NCBI GenBank assembly: GCA_033220425.1 | Contig: CM065649.1 | Coordinates: forward strand, 4,092,001 to 4,156,000 | Source: Lepraria neglecta | Taxonomy: Eukaryota > Ascomycota > Lecanoromycetes > Lecanorales > Stereocaulaceae | DNA: 64,000 nucleotides | Direction of reading: 5' to 3' | Shown here: piece after piece, positions 44,967-54,724 of the stretch | Layout of the letters: every line of letters begins with the position of its first letter | Position numbering within the stretch: position 1 is the stretch's first letter | Position numbers and translations under genes: made by a program | Notes under the pieces: generated by a model | Databases searched by the model: none | Told to the model about the DNA's origin: nothing | Seen by the model: only the letters and a program-made list of their open reading frames with translations

Positions 44967-45813
44967 TTATCGTTGAACTCTAGGATTCGCATGCTGCTCA
45001 CAACTTGCATAGGTAGATAGCTTCCTGGCATAACCTGTGTGTGGCATACGACTTGTGGAATAGCCAGCTTGATCGCAGTAGTCCATGTTTGATCCACTGC
45101 TCGTTGGATGTTCACTCCTTAAATAAGTGTTCGGCCGATTTTCACTGGTCTGATCGCTGCTCGCAAGATAGCTGGTCGGCGAATAGTCGCTATATGAATA
45201 GTCGCTCGTGGGAGGTTTGGTCGTTGAATAGTTACTCCTTGGAGACTCGTTCTCCGAGAAATCGTTTTCCTTCCTACGGCTGCTCGTAGTACTCGTGCTT
45301 GTGGAATAGCTATTCATTGGATAACTGCTCGTTCAGTAGGTGTTGTTGGAATTGAGGCCTGCATGGTCAAAATCCGTGACTGGTGGCGACCGTGCGCTGC
45401 TCCGATAAGGGCTCTTGGAATAGCCATTGGCAACCCTGTAATTCGGTGTCGGGGCACTAGTCATTGGATAGTCATCTGCATCATGGTCCCTGCTAACAAG
45501 ATTGTTATTCCTGATATCCTGCTTCTCAGCCCACCGTTCGCTCATCATATGATCGTCCTTGTAGTGTTTTTCGCCTTTGGAAATGACCTAAAGACCAAAT
45601 GCTTTGAGAGAGCATCGGTCCACTGCAGGTATCATAGCACGAAAGTGAGTGTCATGATGAACATTCATGACATAACGGTTCTCACCCCAGACTCGGACTT
45701 TTCTAAATCGCATGCTTTTGACGACGTTAGTCAGCTCGATATGATCAATTTTCTTTCGGAGCACTCACAACCATCTCATGCAGTATCGTCGACCACGCCC
45801 AGTCAAACATAGA
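44967..45813 (-). pseudogene. SprT-like metallopeptidase, copy J (5'-truncated, Tyr/Ser-rich tail)
   Basis: Only the catalytic end remains: SMFDWAWSTILHEMV, then an intron at the usual site (45715-45768, GTGAGT donor) and HA. The third-His region follows in another frame, NVHHDTHFRAMIPAVDR, resembling copy B (GHDEHFRTMIHAIHR). The tail is low-complexity and Tyr/Ser-rich (KPPTSDYSYSDYSPTSYLAS). The N-terminal two thirds are missing; the fragment abuts the end of copy H (45850), suggesting that rearrangement or unequal crossover deleted them. Confidence 0.68.
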
Positions 45814-45849
45814 CGCTAGTGGTTTCATGATGTGGTTTCGACTTTACCG

Positions 45850-46940
45850 TCACTTGACACCAGTGAAAAAATCAAGGCACCAACAGCTAAAAGGGCTATG
45901 TTGATAGTAGTGATAAATTGGTCCGAATCTGTTTGGTAGCCGACCTTGATAGGGCGCCGTAGTTGGGCGAAAGTTGTCGAGTGTCCTGCGTCCGAAATAC
46001 CTTGGCGTTGCTCGAAACCTGACGATATCTTCTAAGATACGCATCCGGTCGTGACTAGAGTCAGCTTTGCGGCTGTAGAGCCTAGCTATGTCTTTATAGA
46101 TAAGCCGCCACTCCTGTTCGATATTCATCTGGTAAATGTCGTCGTCCCTGAGCAAGCTCAAATCAAGGTATCGCATAGCTCGCCTGTGAGCATGGTTCAA
46201 CGCCCAATGAAAGACCCACTCGTGTTTTGGAGGGAAATATCTGAAGTCGTCGTAGGGACTTGCAGTACGATCACATATCATGTGATAATAAGCGTGCTGT
46301 TTGCTGATTTAGCATGCGCGTCGCATTTTGACTTCTTTCGAGCTACTAACCACGAGCTCATGGACCTTTGTCCGCCACATCTGCAAGAAAGGAGTCCGAG
46401 ACTGGAATATCTTGTCGGCATTGAGAGAGATTGTGCTAGCTCCATCTTCATGGCCACTATGAGTGCCCCGAGGAATCCTGTTATGTCCTCTTTCAAACAA
46501 TTCGCTTGACTCGGTCCATTTGACAATGACTTTGCCACGTAAACGAGACTTGAAGAATGCGGTTTCAATGTCATTGAGGGCTTTCATGGTGACGTCTGGA
46601 CCCCAAACGGGGTTCCATACCTAGATAGTCCTAGGTTCAGTATCTTTCTTTCAAGGTAACTGGTAGATGGTATGTCTGGGAGACTTACTGCAGCACGAAG
46701 TCGAGATAGTGCATTTCTGACCTTGGAAGTTGGTTGCTGCTGAGTTAAAAATGCTGTCAACTCCTTAATTGAAGACTCTGGGGTCGTGTGTACAGGATTT
46801 CCATTTCGACGAGCATGTTTGTGAAAGTCATCGATGTCTTTCTACGTGCAATCGTACGGTGTTCCACTACCAGCCTTTACCTTTTCAGCGGTTTCTTTGT
46901 AGAGTCGGTCTGTTTCTCTCCTGGTAAGAGGGATGTCCAT
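45850..46940 (-). pseudogene. SprT-like metallopeptidase, copy H (one in-frame stop, zinc motif intact after splicing)
   Basis: ATG at 46940: MDIPLTRRETDRLYKETAEK, GSGTPYDCT(stop)KDIDDF. The single TAG (46842-46844) replaces the Gln found in all other copies. Intron 1 (46621-46688, GTAAGT) joins RLRAA to VWNPVWGPDVTMKALND; then ETAFFKSRLRGKVIVKW, ISLNADKIF, MWRTKVHELV. Intron 2 (46297-46350, GTTAGT donor, aaacag acceptor) falls after HELV, and exon 3 begins HAYYHMICDR. The third-His region is PPKHEWVFHWALNHAHRRA. No frameshift is needed over about 300 codons. If the stop is read through, or is absent in other isolates, the enzyme would be complete. Confidence 0.77.
46297..46350 (-). other. 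Intron splitting HELV^HAY, copy H
   Basis: 54 nt, GTTAGT...AAACAG with a TGCTAAA branch-like site, phase 0 between Val and His of the zinc motif. Confidence 0.8.
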
Positions 46941-47446
46941 GTTGTAAAGTGGTAGCTGGTCAAAGGTTGCTGCCAATGCTAAAGTAGAGAATTCGCTGGC
47001 GGCGGCAAGCTGCTCTTCTGAGCTTTCTTGAGATAAGAAGTCTGATGACCAGAGGCAGCACAAATTCCCCCTCTGAATAGCGCTAATTTCTGGTCGTACC
47101 CTTTAGTCAACTTTCCTATAAACTTGTGATACCTAGCCTCATGTAATCACGGTGATTTGGATTTTGTAACACACATGGATCTTAGGCTGCGAAAATTAGC
47201 CTGCTAACAAACAACACCTTATGTGTGTTCTCCATGATGTGTAATGGACATAGTTATCAAGTGTGACCTATGAAAAGTATATTCTATTTGTTAATACGAT
47301 TGATTAGAGAAATTTGCAAGTGTGACTATTGAAAGACCAATGTACCTAATACCCTTAGCCACTAGAACTTGTTATAGGACAATGTTCTCTTTGTTCTTCC
47401 CCCAAAATTCCAAGCTTCTACAGCTGGGCGGATAAAATGTAATTCA
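46941..47446. other. Spacer between copies H and I
   Basis: The copy H frame stays open upstream to 47063 without an ATG; the rest is AT-rich with no gene. Confidence 0.5.
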
Positions 47447-48485
47447 TGATCCTATTGCGTTACGGCGAATCCGATTCCGATTGGTGATGTGATGCTCGGA
47501 GACATGGTAATTACAGAGAGACGAAACCGCCACAGCCCATTCAGTCAATCCTCTGACGACCGCATCGCCCATCTCCTGACGTAGGCTCAAACGCGGTGGG
47601 CGCCACGGTGATCGAAACATAACAACATCTCCTAAGATACGGCTAGATTCAGTCGAGAGGTCAAGCCGGTAATTTTCGCCCTGATGTATCACTGCCATGG
47701 CTAGGTATGTTCTCGCTCTGTGGCCCACGTCGCCCAGGAGCCAGCAATAAACCCATCCGTGTGAATTAGCCATTTGCCTGTGCGAATCATAGTGTTTGTC
47801 GCCGTCAGAAATACCGGTTGTCGCTATGAAATGAACGTGCTAAGGTGGGCAAGCGATTAGTAAGATATTAGACATCTAGAAAAGTGCCGGCTTCACGACT
47901 GACCATAAGCTCATGGAACACGATTTGCCACATTTCCTCGCATGCTGTCGGTTGGCTAAATATCATCTCGGCATTTAGGTAAACTGTTGTTTGTTGCAAA
48001 TTTTCCTCTGGACATGATAAACCGAAACATTCGCCACTGACTTCCTTTTTGTTTTGTAAGGATCCTACCAGGGCGATTTCTTCGGTGTTGCTCCAACGAC
48101 CGACGATTCTTCTCCTCAGACGAGAATTAAACAAGGCCGTGTCGATCATGCAAAGCTTTTATATGATGACACATGGATCCCAAACGGGATTCCATCTTGC
48201 CTGGCGAAGACGAGATAGTGCCTCTTTGATGTCGTCACTTGGCTCCTCCATAAGGAATGAGGTCAGTTCCTGTGTTGACTCTGCGAGGGATATAAAAGGG
48301 ACGTCGAAATGGTCGAAGAACTCCTGGTAGTCGTCGATACCTTTTTGGACACATGTGTATGGTGTTCCGTTGTTGCATACAAAGGAAGAATAGTTTCGTA
48401 GCGGAGACGAGTCCAGTCTTCTTCGCTGAGAGGGATGCCGATCTTTTATATTATGGTTGGGTGCTGAAGCATCAATGCAAAGCAT
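47447..48485 (-). pseudogene. SprT-like metallopeptidase, copy I (split zinc motif intact)
   Basis: An N-terminus homologous to copy H (IGIPLSEEDWTRLRYE) is in another frame near 48442; the main frame then shows NNGTPYTCVQKGIDDYQEF, RLRQARWNPVWDPCVII, a TAA at 48159, IDTALFNSRLRRRIVGRW, TVYLNAEMIFSQP and MWQIVFHELM. The conserved intron follows (47840-47903, GTCAGT donor, ccttag acceptor), and exon 2 starts HVHFIATTGISDGDK, giving HELMH. The third-His region is NSHGWVYCWLLGDVGHRART. So all zinc ligands survive although the gene has one frame change and one stop. Confidence 0.75.
47840..47903 (-). other. Intron splitting HELM^HVH, copy I
   Basis: 64 nt, GTCAGT...CCTTAG with an ACTAATC-like branch site; same position and phase as in copies E, H and J. 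Confidence 0.78.
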
Positions 48486-49623
48486 TTAAGCAGTGACGGA
48501 GACGAGGCTCAAGAATCATGCAATGGCGCCACAGCCAGGTCCTTCACGCTATCGAAGAGCTCGTGGTACAAGGAGTCGCTCGTTCGGTTTGATCGTCCCA
48601 GTCTCCTTCACCCCGCATCAGGAAACATCGCTGGAGAATATCTGAGGAAATGCCACACTTATCCTTGAATTTGGAGCTTCGTGCCACGAATGTCGGTAAG
48701 ACAGAGTCAACCTATTGGATCAACAGCTTTGCCACTACCTCTCGCATCTCGGTGACGTCTGATTGAGAGGTAACGCAACCAGAAGAGGAGTCTCCTAGGG
48801 AACGGAAGATGTTGTGACATGATCAAAGAATAGTCGTTAGCCATTCTTGCTCCATGTGGTACCTAGCCGAGCATAGTGTGTTTTCCCGTTCATGGAGCAC
48901 AAACATGATGCAAATCATTGATTCACTGTCGCCCTAAGTCAGCTAATGACGTGGCTTATCGTATCTACGTACCATTGTTTCTTGGTCATACTTAAATGCC
49001 AATGGCTTGGGCTGAAATTCGAGTCTTGGCGAGTGGATTTAACCCGCCACCGTGAAGCAATGTATACCTGAAAGTAGAGTAGAGCCAATTCTCATGTGAC
49101 AAACTTGAGCCATGGACACTTATTTAAAAAACCACTATGATCCTGCCCTAGGGTTGGGTAGAGCCCCAACGTGTCGGTCTTAACGAAGCTCAAGGACTTT
49201 TGGCTCGCTCCCAAGATAGGTCTTACGACGTAGTTAGTGCTCCTAATGGTAGAAAAATAATGACTTACTTCGTAGCATGAGACTTCTTTCGATACGTTCT
49301 GAGCTCTGAACAAGGATGAACGGGCGATACTTTTGCTCCCAAATCGAATCGTATGACATTTCTTAGGCGCTCCATGAGTAGAAGATTGTGCGTGCTTGCT
49401 CCGAGACATTGCTGTTCACACATTCGGGGCTCTTGACGCGGAAGAAAGTGCGCTTTCTCTGCTCTCATGACTTGTGTTATGACGAAAGCTGCGCGGTTGT
49501 AATCCCAAAGCATCACCAAACTTGCTGCTTAAGTTTTCACAAGTGTGACAAGATTTCAGCTCATCTGCATATTGTATTTTATACGTATAGTTTAGATCCT
49601 TCTGAACATAACGGATTTTCAGC
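48486..49623. other. Spacer between copy I and the NB-ARC-TPR gene
   Basis: A plus frame from 48523 (MAPQPGPSRYRRARGTRSRS, then FGLIVPVSFTPHQE) stays protein-like for about 80 codons with TGA/TAA interruptions; unrecognised, possibly a relic. 49092-49620 has nothing assignable. Confidence 0.35.
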
Positions 49624-52600
49624 TCAATTGCATACATGATCCCACTCGTCAGTCCTGACCACCCTCTCCTTCAAGGCTAACGCTTGTCGATGGATCCGCT
49701 CGGCCTCTTCGTAATTGCCTTGACTGCTCAACACTAATGCCAGATTGTTCATACTCGTCAGCGTATCAGGATGCTTCTTGCCTAGCACCGTTTCATTTAA
49801 CGCCAACGCTTGTCGATGGATCCGCTCGGCCTCTTCGTAATTGCCTTGGCTTCTTAAAACCTCGGCCAGGTTATTCATGCTCCCCAGCGTATTAGGATGC
49901 TCCTTGCCCAGCACCGTTTCCCTTAACGCCAACGCTTGTCGATGGATCCGCTCGGCCTCTTCGTAATTGCCTTCACTGCTCAACACTAATGCCAGATTGT
50001 TCATACTCGTCAGCGTATCAGGATGCTTCTTGCCTAGCACCGTTTCATTTAACGCCAACGCTTGTCGATGGATCCGCTCGGCCTCTTCGTAATTGCCTTG
50101 GCTTCTTAAAACCTCGGCCAGATTATTCATGCTGGTCAGCGTATCAGGATGCTGCTTGCCTAGCACCGTTTCCCTTAACGCCAACGCTTGTCGATGGATC
50201 CGCTCGGCCTCTTCGTAATTGCCTTGACTGCTCAATACCTCGGCCAGATTATTCATGCTGGTCAGCGTATCAGGATGCTGCTTGCCTAGCACCGTTTCCC
50301 TTAACGCCAACGCTTGTCGATGGATCCGCTCGGCCTCTTCGTAATTGCCTTGACTTCTTAACACCTCGGCCAGATTGCTTATACTCCCCAGCGTAGATGG
50401 ATGCTTCTTGCCTAGCACCATTTCCTTTAACGCCAACGCTTGTCGATGAATCCGCTCGGCCTCTTCGTAATTGCCTTGCATGCTTAACACCGATGCCAGA
50501 TTGTTCATACTGATCAGCGTATCAGGATGCTCCTTGCCCAGCACCCTTTCCATCAACGCCAACGCTTGTCGATAGATCCGCTCGGAGTCTTCGTAATTGC
50601 CGTGCCTGCTCAACACCCATGCCAGATTGTTCATACTCGTCAGCGTATCAGGATGCTTCTTGCCTAGCACCGTTTCATTTAACGCCAACACTTGTCGATG
50701 GATCCGCTCGGCCTCTTCGTAATTGCCTTGACTGCTTAATACTGATGCTAGATTGTTCATGCTCGTTAGTGTTGATGGATGCTCCTTGCCTAGCACCGTT
50801 TCCCTTAACGCCAACGCTTGTCGATGAATCCGCTCGGCCTCTTCGTAATTGCCTTGACTGCTCAATACCTCGGCCAGATTGTTCATACTCCCCAGCGTAT
50901 CAGGATGCTCCTTGCCCAGCACTGTTTCCCTTAACGCCAACGCTTGTCGATCGATCCGCTCGGCCTCTTCGTAATTGCCTTGACTGCTTAATACTAATGC
51001 CAGATTGTTCATACTCGTTAGTGTTGATGGATGCTCTTTACCTAGCATCTTCTCTGTTCTTCTGAAATGAAATACTTGTATCTTATACGCCTCGGACCAC
51101 CGCCCTATCCTGAATAGGAAGCCTTCTATCCTATAGACTATAGTGAGTCGACCTATCGTAAGCTCGTCTAGCGATTCCTGCAGGAGAGAAAATATATCAA
51201 AGCTAGCCATTATATGCGGCACCAACCGGAGTTGATGGCTAGGGTCGATCTCACCCTGGGCGGTGGTATCCGCAATAAGCTCGAGGGCGAGATTGCTCAG
51301 CCGCCGTTGCCTGTCCGCCTCTAGTCGATCTTGCCCCCACGCATGTACAAGCTTATGCATTGTATAGCTCCCCTGATCCGATTTCCACTGAATCAGCGAA
51401 TAACTTTGAAGCGTCTCGAACGCCGACTCCAGGTCGTACGCTGTCCATTTCTGTCCGCAGAATAGGAACGTCTGCCACGTCTTATCAGGCGATGTCGTAG
51501 CCTCTAATGGTTCCGTAATACGAGTAGGGGCGCTCGCGAGGATACTAGCGCCGTCCCTATTGAAGAGACCTAGAAAGATATCCTCAAAGTTTATAAACGC
51601 TAATAGACCGAGTAAGCGGGCCGCCGCTGGATTGTGATTATTAATCGCCTCGAACGATACTTCCCATGTACTTAGAACGCTTTCCCCATATTGGTGTATA
51701 TGCCGCGTGGCCCGCCGACGGAGCAGCTCTTTCCGCCGCTGCTGGTACTCAGGTAGATATCTGCGGATATCAGATGATAGGCGAGCCGTCACCGATACGT
51801 ATGAACCTGCCAGGGTAATTGCCAAGGCTAAGTATCCCAGCTCTTTAACGATTTGAGCCGCTTCTGTCGCGATGTCTTGGCCTTTATCCTTTATCTTCGC
51901 GTATCTTTGGAATAGCTCTATTGCTTCCGAGGGCTCCATCTCCGCTACTTCCACCGCGTCCAGCGCTGTTGTCCCCCTGGCCGTCGAGCTCCGTGAGGTG
52001 ATAATGATATGTACTCTAGGGGCGTCGGGCAGGAAATATTCCAGATCAATATAGGATTTGTCTTGATCGTTGTCGATGATGTCCGCACTGTCTAGAACCA
52101 CCAGCCATCGCCCCTCACGACCGTGGAACCAGCGCTTGACCGCGGGCACCGCATCTTCGACCTTTACCATCTCTTGGCCCGCGCCGAGGGGGCGTCCATA
52201 TAGCAGCCGGTAGATCTGGATATAGTCACGCTCTATCGACTCCTTGGATCCACTTTCAATCCAGAAGACCGCCGAGTAGTCTTTTCGATACTCGCGGATG
52301 TAGTTAAGTACCAGCTGCGACTTGCCCGCTCCACCGAGTCCCCACACTACCAGGATCCGCATGTCTTCCACCCCGTCATCCTGGAGGTCATGTAACTGTT
52401 CTTTGATCTTTAGGTGCAATCGCGGTCGCGGGACGTAGTTGGGGACCGGTCGGAGCGACGAGTTGGCATAGTGACCCTCATAGGTGCTTGGAGGGATCTG
52501 GGCAGCAGCCGTCGGATCTGGGCTCCCATATCAGCTCTTGGTTTATCTGTATTGATTGGTAGAGCTGACTGATGGTGAGTCCGTGGAAATTGCCCTGGAA

Positions 52601-52675
52601 GATCTGACTGTGGAAAGCATTGGTATCTCCAAAGTGCGAACCCTCCTGGCGGACGTCCAGGTGCGAAGCTTGCAT
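49624..52675 (-). CDS. NLR: NB-ARC with 11 kinesin-light-chain-type TPRs
   Basis: The ATG at 52675 opens MQASHLDVRQEGSHFGDTNA, FHSQIFQGNFHG; a 52-nt intron (52518-52569, GTCAGC donor, ctgat branch) joins this in frame to NPTAAAQIPPSTYEGHY. The NB-ARC domain follows: VVWGLGGAGKSQLVL (P-loop), RWLVVLDSADI (Walker B), HIIITSRSS, ELGYLALAITLAGSYV, and MHKLVHAWGQ near its end. The C-terminus has 11 TPRs of 42 aa (pattern HP.TL.SMNNLA.VL...GNYEEAERI), then stops abruptly after RVVRTDEWDHVCN. NB-ARC-TPR proteins are the bacterial/fungal type of NLR. The N-terminal short segment lies where other fungal NLRs carry amyloid signalling motifs. No stops or shifts. Confidence 0.87.
49662..51055 (-). repeat. 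Array of 11 near-identical 126-bp TPR-coding repeats
   Basis: Unit includes the constant block cgcttgtcgatggatccgct on the plus strand. Variation is concentrated at a few codons (HPD/HPS/HPN; AEVL/ALVL/ASVL; RETV/NETV/KERV), a sign of recent unit exchange. Confidence 0.9.
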
Positions 52676-54724
52676 GGCGTCTGGCGGAGCTCATGAACGG
52701 TCGCCCCTGGCCGATCATACGTAACCTTGAGGCGATGCTTAAGGACGATACGTTAACTCCCCCCACAAATGCGGTTAGTAACCCTAGCCCTAACCGCCCT
52801 GCCTCACCCTGGAAGGGGCCCTCGGGGCAAGCTCCGGGGGCCATATAGCGGAGAACAGTTACTGCACGGCAGACTTCGGTGGAGGTTGCGTTGGGAAAGG
52901 TACATAATTTTCCTAGCAAATTACTACGTCTGACGTATGCGGCGCCCTCGATCACAAATAACCCTGACTTTTCTTTTTATCCCAAGCTTATTTGTTTTTG
53001 CTTCGGTAGGTGGTGACCGCGTACCATACCATTCGTCGCTCCACCTATTATAGATTTGACAAAATATTAGCTTAACGTATTGCGCTTTTCTCAGCTTAAT
53101 ATGCATACTTTTCAACAAACTTCCGGCATCAATATTCTTGATACTGCCGTTCCCCGGTTCGACTGGAAATAAGTTCAATATACTTCTAGCTCAGAGGTCC
53201 TTTATATTGATTTTCAGTACCTTACCACGCCGGATAAATATGGAATCTAGTGTTGAAGGCGGCGTTATTCAACGTCCGCTTCACAGCACGGAGGCAGTAC
53301 TCAAACAAAGGGCCATGTAATTCGTTCAAAGGGCCTTCCAAGCATGTGCCAGCCACGAGTATCAGGTACGCATGCTAATTAACAAGCAGTAGAAAAATTC
53401 ATTAGAGGCCTGGAAACTTCTAGCGGGCTTCATTGCGGCTTCATTTACAGTCATTTTATGAACAAGAGTCTCGACTAGGCACTCAAAGGTATTCACCTAT
53501 ATCTGGGGATTCAAGCCTTAGGTCTGCAAAACGGGCATTGAGCCCAATATGAATGCGACTCCCTGCTTGCGAAGTGTCCAGCATCCGTTGGTCGCAATAC
53601 CCTCGAAAGCAGCGAGAAACGTCTGGATAAACCTGGGTAAAGTCCCAAGGAACCGGTGGTCTGAGGTTCCAATACAGATGCACGTTACCAGACAGGCGCC
53701 CTACAAAGAACACGTCATCAAGGTGTTTGAATATCTAATTGGCGTCAATTTTAGGACGTGCTTGGATAACACTCGATACCTGAGGCTTTTGCGCACCTTG
53801 AACGGAAGATCCACCCACCATATTTCTCGAGGGTCAAGCGAATCTAGCTTCTTTAAGCATTCTAGGCTGTCGTAACGTCGAGAAAACATAACCGGTCTAT
53901 AAAGGTTGAAAACTAGTAACATTTGCACCGCTTGCACGAGTTCAACAATGGGTAGAAATAGCCTGAGTAGACTGGCATCCCGCCTTCGTAGGTCTAGCAT
54001 GAGATTTTCGTCGCAGGCATATAGTGTGCTGCGAATGGAACAACCCCGGGCGATAGAATAGACGTGTTCCGGGAATTGCTCTGGGTAGTCGTGAAAGAAG
54101 GGCAGTCATGCTGGAGCTCGCAGATTCAGAGGCATTTTATGCGGATTGCAGTGGTTATCAGGAAAATGTAGGAGCACCACAGCTATATACGAATGACCTG
54201 ATGAGTAGCAATCATAATCTTGCGAAGATATAGATATCAGAGAGAGCATCACAGCAAACCGCAAACACAGATCGAGATCGATAGAAAATGGGTAATAATC
54301 AAAACGGTTGATTGTTAGTCTTGTTCCTGATACTGGCAAAATTGCACATTCTTCCTTCCCAAAAATCATTTTGACATACACAGGGCTCCTGAACGGGAAC
54401 AGTTGGCGGTTTGGTTGCTCCCAAAGCGCCTCGTTCGATACAATCTAGGCTCCTGGTACGAGAAAACTCGCACTTCCCTTGCTCCCAAAACATGTCGTAT
54501 GACACACATTAGGCGTTTGTTAGAACAGATTTACTCCGAAAACATGTCCGAAGAGCCTCGTCAAGGGTAGTCGGCAGGGTGAAGTCCTACGTGAACGACA
54601 GACATTTGGGGCAGTAGGAAGCCGACCACGGTCCAAACATGGAAATAGATAGCAAGCGCCGAGGCTTTTCAACTTACAGAGATACATGCATTGGATTGAT
54701 TCTCACATCAAAGGGCCGAGTTCC
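52676..54724. other. Gene-poor stretch with unrecognised relics
   Basis: Minus frames 53701-54000 and 53483-53713 are adjacent in different frames (LDPREIWWVDLPFKVRKSLR; LYWNLRPPVPWDFTQVYPDV) and may be pieces of one decayed gene I cannot name. 52676-52960 is CG-rich with no clear gene; it should contain the promoter of the NB-ARC-TPR gene. Confidence 0.35.

Noticed and set aside
49989-51065. Long plus-strand ORFs with repeats (Ser/Pro/Arg-rich, 135 and 148 aa)
   Set aside because: They are antisense shadows of the NB-ARC-TPR repeat array; repetition comes from the TPR-coding units.
52788-52806. Telomere-like aaccctagccctaaccg
   Set aside because: Only two or three imperfect units; too short to claim an interstitial telomere.
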